Positions 13,411 to 16,199 of a stretch of DNA of 16,199 nt are shown here, piece after piece. The DNA is from CAYLNH01 sp964384625 (GTDB lineage: Bacteria > Verrucomicrobiota > Lentisphaeria > JABSQK01), in the NCBI GenBank assembly GCA_964384625.1, contig CAYLNH010000162.1:1-16199 (forward strand), read 5' to 3'. The notes under the pieces are model-generated. The model made no database searches, was not told the DNA's origin, and saw only the letters and a program-made list of their open reading frames with translations. A program made the translations under genes and the position numbers. Each line of letters begins with the position of its first letter. Positions within the stretch are counted from its first letter, which is position 1.

Positions 13411-14049
13411 TTACGACGGACAGATCACTGAGGGGAATCTCGGCAGACAGCTTTCCGCTGGAAGAATCTGGACGAGAGGGCAGGGGATTTCTTGGAGGGC
13501 GCCGCGCTGGTCGCTGATCTGGCGGTGGACACGGCGGATATAGTCCTGATCCTGCGGGCTGAAGGCGTCGACCCCGACCTCGACGATCTTGCCGGTCGAC
13601 TTTTTGATCCGGACCCGGGAGCAGTCGGGGCTGAGCCCGATCAGCGTCCCCGTCATCTTCCGGCCTTTGGTGTTACTCCAGCTGCGTTTCTCAGTCCTGA
13701 TGCCCGCGGGCAGACTTACGATCTCTGTGTCGGCAATGCTGCCGGAACCATCCGGAACGCTGCCTTCGTTATCGGGGTCTCCGGCGAACAGGAAGAAGCC
13801 GAAGACAATGATGACGAAGCCCCAGTACTGGACTGGAATGAAATACAACGAGTGCCGGTTGCCGTAGGAGTTCAGCTTGAAACCGGCGATGATCGTGACG
13901 ATACCGGCAATGATGGCGCCGACGGGGAAGGCGATTCGCGCAACGACTGTCCCCGGCGCGATGATTGACAGGCCGATGCCGATGCCGCCGGCGACTAGAG
14001 CAGCGAGAAGAACCACGAGGGGCGCGGCGCCCTTCCAGATCAGGATCAT
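13411..14049 (-). CDS. Membrane protein with SHD1-like C-terminal domain
   Basis: A 212-residue inner-membrane protein of unknown role. Hydrophobic helices lie at about 11-30, 36-57 and 76-90. A linker rich in Gly, Ser and Asp (91-115) leads to a domain at about 120-172 (RSWSNTKGRKMTGTLIGL...GKIVEVGVDAFSPQDQDYI). That pattern matches the SHD1 domain, a small beta-barrel that is frequent in secreted and membrane proteins of PVC bacteria. The start is set by the ribosome site: GGAGG at 14059-14063 touches an earlier ATG (14058) but sits nine bases from this one, three codons in. The last 30 residues, rich in Pro and Cys, do not look like the family and may result from a frameshift. It has no operon partner. 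Confidence 0.75.
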   Translation of the reverse strand: MILIWKGAAPLVVLLAALVAGGIGIGLSIIAPGTVVARIAFPVGAIIAGIVTIIAGFKLNSYGNRHSLYFIPVQYWGFVIIVFGFFLFAGDPDNEGSVPDGSGSIADTEIVSLPAGIRTEKRSWSNTKGRKMTGTLIGLSPDCSRVRIKKSTGKIVEVGVDAFSPQDQDYIRRVHRQISDQRGALQEIPCPLVQILPAESCLPRFPSVICPS

Positions 14050-14058
14050 GAATGCCAT

Positions 14059-14063
14059 CCTCC
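14059..14063 (-). promoter_or_regulatory. Ribosome binding site that decides the membrane-protein start
   Basis: GGAGG on the minus strand directly abuts ATG at 14058, leaving no spacer, but is nine bases from the in-frame ATG at 14049. The second ATG is therefore the likely start. Confidence 0.7.
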
Positions 14064-14162
14064 GGTGAAGATTCTGACTTGCACGTTATCAACGTAGTGC
14101 GCCGACTGTAATTGCCAAGCGGTTTCAGAGCTGACGCTCAGTGTTTCACCCAGGTGTGAATG

Positions 14163-14504
14163 TCATATCGCTTTTTTGGGTGCGTTGCCTTCGCGGGCCA
14201 CTCTGCCTTCGCCGTCGGCCCAGCTCAGGATCACCTTCCCGGCAGCGCCGCGTTCACAGGCGCAGGTCGTAAAATCATCCTCCTGCAGGCCGCCGCCGTA
14301 GATGTGCTCCTTGCCCAGCGGCAGCTCCAGCAGGCCCCCGCGGCTTGTGGTCTGCGACTCGATCGCTTCGGTTGCGATCGGGACGACGTCGGCCGCCGGC
14401 AGTGCCGCCAGGGCCTCCTGCCGCGCGTCGAGTCGAGTGACAAAAACAAACATGCAGTCTGTAGCGTTGTAAGCGGTGCGGATGTATGCTTGTCTCTCTT
14501 TCAT
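14163..14504 (-). pseudogene. Small ORF, possible remnant of a GH31-like glycoside hydrolase
   Basis: A 113-codon frame starting MKERQAYIRTAY, with codon use like its neighbours (G/C-rich third positions through the middle), so it looks as if it is or was coding. The segment GGLLELPLGKEHIYGGGLQ resembles the N-terminal beta-sandwich of family 31 glycosidases, where an (I/L)YG-G-(E/L)Q motif is followed about 30 residues later by an (H)AP segment; here NAP occurs at that distance, just before the stop. No catalytic domain follows. The start ATG has AAAGG only three bases away, a poor ribosome spacing, and overlaps no gene start except its distance of 29 bases from the divergent Tat sulfatase. 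It could instead be a short genuine hypothetical protein. Family assignment is from motif memory and is weak. Confidence 0.4.
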
Positions 14505-14533
14505 CAACCTTTGAACAGGGAGATCCAGGCAAG

Positions 14534-16114
14534 ATGCCGACAAGACGCAGCTTTCTGAAACAGCTCGGCGGCGGCGCGCTGGCAACTGCCGCGGCCTCGG
14601 CGTGGGGGCAGGCCCGAACGGCGGCGGCCGGTGAGAAGCCCAATATCATCTTTGTCCTCGTTGACGATATGGGTTGGTCGGACCTCGGCTGCTACGGCAG
14701 TGAAATCCAGACGCCGAACCTCGATCGCCTGGCGCAGCAGGGCCTGCGGTTCACGCAGTTTTACAACACGTCTAAGTGCTTTCCGTCGCGCGCCTGTCTC
14801 TTGACCGGGCTCTACGCGCAGCAATGCGGGATGGATCAGCGGCACGGGGCCATGACGAATTCGGTCACCCTCGGCGAGGCCCTGCGGACTGCCGGCTACC
14901 GCACATACGCATCCGGCAAACACCACGGCACCGAAAACCTCTATGACCGCGGCTTCGACCATTACTACGGCCTGCGTGACGGCTGCTGCAATTTCTGGAA
15001 TCCCGGCGCCAGGCGCGCGGGCGAACCGCCGCCGGCGCAGAAGCGGGCCAACCGCGTCTGGTGCGACGATGCGAAGGTTTTCCGACCTTTCACGCCGAAG
15101 GACCCGAAGTTCTACACGACCGACGCCTTTACCGACAAGGCCTTGAAATGGCTCGACGAACCGGAATGCAGAACCCAGCCGTTCTTTCTCTATCTGGCGT
15201 ACACCGCGCCGCATTATCCGCTGCACGCGCGACCGGAAGACATCGCCCGGCAAAAGGGCAAGTACGACGCCGGCTATCTCGCGATCCGGAAGGCGCGCTA
15301 TGCGCGCCAGGTGAAGATGGGATTGATCGACCCGGAAACAACTCCCTTGCCGGACGAACCGGGATTAAGCGAATGGAACAAACTCCCGGCCGACCGGAAG
15401 GCGAAAGAGATCCGGCGCATGGAAATCTATGCCGCCATGATCGAACGCGTTGATTACAACATCGGGCGGCTGCTGGACAAGCTGAAGCAGCAGGGCAAGC
15501 TGAAGAACACGTTTATCCTGTTTGCCTCGGACAACGGCGCCTGCGCCGAAGGCGCGAACGCGAAGAACCGCTCGAAGAATCTGGCCGATTTCGGCAAGGT
15601 GAACTCCTATGAAGTTGTCGGCCGCCGTTGGGCCACCGTACAGAATACGCCGTTGCGGTTCTGGAAGAACTACAGCCACGAAGGCGGCATCTGCACGCCG
15701 GGCATTGTCAATTGGCCCGGGCACATCAAAGACCCCGGCAGCTTCTGTCGGGAGCCGGCACACTTTATCGATGTGATGTCGACCGTGCTCGCGGCCGCCG
15801 GCGGCAAGTATCCCGAAACCTGCCGGGGGCGGACGGTGACGCCGACGCCCGGCATCAGTCTGCTGCCGGCGCTGCAGGGCAAATCTTTGAAGCGCCCCGC
15901 GCCGCTGTGCTGGAAGTGGGCCCGGGGCGGGGCGGTGCGCGACGGCAATCTCAAAGCGGTATACTGGACCCGGAAAGGCAAGCCGCAGTGGCAACTCTAC
16001 GATCTCGCCGCCGACCGGACCGAGACCCGTGACCTCGCCGCCGCCCGGCCGGCAGAGCGTAACGCACTGATCAGCAAGTGGAAAGCCTGGGTTGCCGCGG
16101 CCAAAGCGAAGTAG
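14534..16114 (+). CDS. Exported sulfatase with Tat signal, formylglycine type
   Basis: A 526-residue arylsulfatase-like enzyme. It starts MPTRRSFLKQLGGGALATAA, a twin-arginine signal with predicted cleavage near residue 32, so it is folded in the cytoplasm, probably after formylglycine formation, and exported. Active-site positions are D44-D45 (VDDMG), C82-F-P-S-R86 (the residue modified to formylglycine and its motif), K129 and H131 (GKHHG), H227 (APHYPL), D333-N334 (SDNG) and the later WKNYSHEGG. The chosen ATG begins the Tat signal exactly; an earlier in-frame ATG (14486) adds 16 residues that do not fit. AGGGAG 11 bases upstream is the ribosome site. It is a single gene here, divergent from the small ORF at its left. 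Substrate unknown. Downstream 16115-16199 shows nothing. Confidence 0.96.
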   Translation: MPTRRSFLKQLGGGALATAAASAWGQARTAAAGEKPNIIFVLVDDMGWSDLGCYGSEIQTPNLDRLAQQGLRFTQFYNTSKCFPSRACLLTGLYAQQCGMDQRHGAMTNSVTLGEALRTAGYRTYASGKHHGTENLYDRGFDHYYGLRDGCCNFWNPGARRAGEPPPAQKRANRVWCDDAKVFRPFTPKDPKFYTTDAFTDKALKWLDEPECRTQPFFLYLAYTAPHYPLHARPEDIARQKGKYDAGYLAIRKARYARQVKMGLIDPETTPLPDEPGLSEWNKLPADRKAKEIRRMEIYAAMIERVDYNIGRLLDKLKQQGKLKNTFILFASDNGACAEGANAKNRSKNLADFGKVNSYEVVGRRWATVQNTPLRFWKNYSHEGGICTPGIVNWPGHIKDPGSFCREPAHFIDVMSTVLAAAGGKYPETCRGRTVTPTPGISLLPALQGKSLKRPAPLCWKWARGGAVRDGNLKAVYWTRKGKPQWQLYDLAADRTETRDLAAARPAERNALISKWKAWVAAAKAK

Positions 16115-16199
16115 GCCGGCCCCGGCGCTGTAACCGTCAGGCGTGAATGGCGCTGAATTAAGACGTGTTTGGGACATTTGGTCGCCGCTCCTGAGTTCG

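Noticed and set aside
14050..14058. Earlier ATG of the SHD1 membrane protein
   Set aside because: GGAGG directly touches this ATG with no spacer, whereas the in-frame ATG at 14049 has ideal nine-base spacing.
14486..14533. Earlier in-frame ATG for the Tat sulfatase
   Set aside because: It would bury the twin-arginine signal behind 16 unrelated residues; the ATG at 14534 starts the signal exactly and has AGGGAG upstream.
14160..14558. Plus-strand ORF of 132 codons opposite the small minus-strand ORF
   Set aside because: Its beginning looks vaguely like a signal peptide, but the rest is Gln/Arg/Ala-rich antisense-style sequence and it overlaps the start of the Tat sulfatase. The minus frame has the better codon pattern.
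1..16199. tRNA, rRNA, CRISPR array, intact transposase or phage genes
   Set aside because: I looked on both strands and saw no tRNA arm pattern, regularly spaced direct repeats or transposase-like protein. The inverted repeats found are non-coding and have no linked transposase in the window.

Overview
The window is a GC-rich stretch of bacterial chromosome. Its gene content points to the PVC group, most likely a Lentisphaerota, Kiritimatiellota or Planctomycetota member. The evidence is four formylglycine-type sulfatases in 16 kb, a type II pseudopilin with the H-X9-DG motif, two GntR-type winged-helix proteins fused to LacI-type sensor domains, and a membrane protein with an SHD1-like domain. 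The phylum is inferred from gene families only; there is no rRNA or other strong taxonomic marker.

Layout. Positions 1-4540 (minus strand, read right to left) form a compact unit: an IclR-family regulator, then three sulfatases without signal peptides, the last running off the left edge. A GntR/LacI-type regulator follows (4803-5855, minus), then a thymidylate-synthase-family protein (6131-6967, minus). Next is an unusual non-coding stretch (6968-7295) holding a nested inverted-repeat element and a decayed copy of the neighbouring gene's 3' end. A secreted protein of unknown function (7296-8120, minus), an H-X9-DG pseudopilin (8359-9141, minus) and a second GntR/LacI regulator (9141-10298, minus) come next; regulator and pseudopilin overlap by one base (TAATG). 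An AT-rich promoter with repeated GAAT/ATTC palindromes precedes this regulator. Divergently transcribed on the plus strand is a two-domain class II aldolase/short-chain dehydrogenase (10693-12612). After a non-coding stretch with a large inverted repeat comes the housekeeping gene rpsT (12965-13234) with a clear intrinsic terminator. The right end holds a membrane protein with an SHD1-like domain (13411-14049, minus), a small ORF that may be a glycoside hydrolase remnant (14163-14504, minus), and a Tat-exported sulfatase (14534-16114, plus).

How the genes may work together (inference). The sulfatases suggest use of a sulfated polysaccharide: the Tat sulfatase would act outside the cytoplasm, and the three leaderless sulfatases would desulfate imported sugars under IclR control. 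The aldolase/dehydrogenase would process a phosphorylated ketose, perhaps from a deoxyhexose such as fucose or rhamnose. No formylglycine-generating enzyme, transporter or intact glycoside hydrolase is present here, so the substrate cannot be named. The most unusual material is non-coding: the 100-bp three-way-junction-like element at 7148-7247, the TAATCGG-type repeats whose first bases are gene stop codons, and the operator-like palindrome series at 10333-10382.
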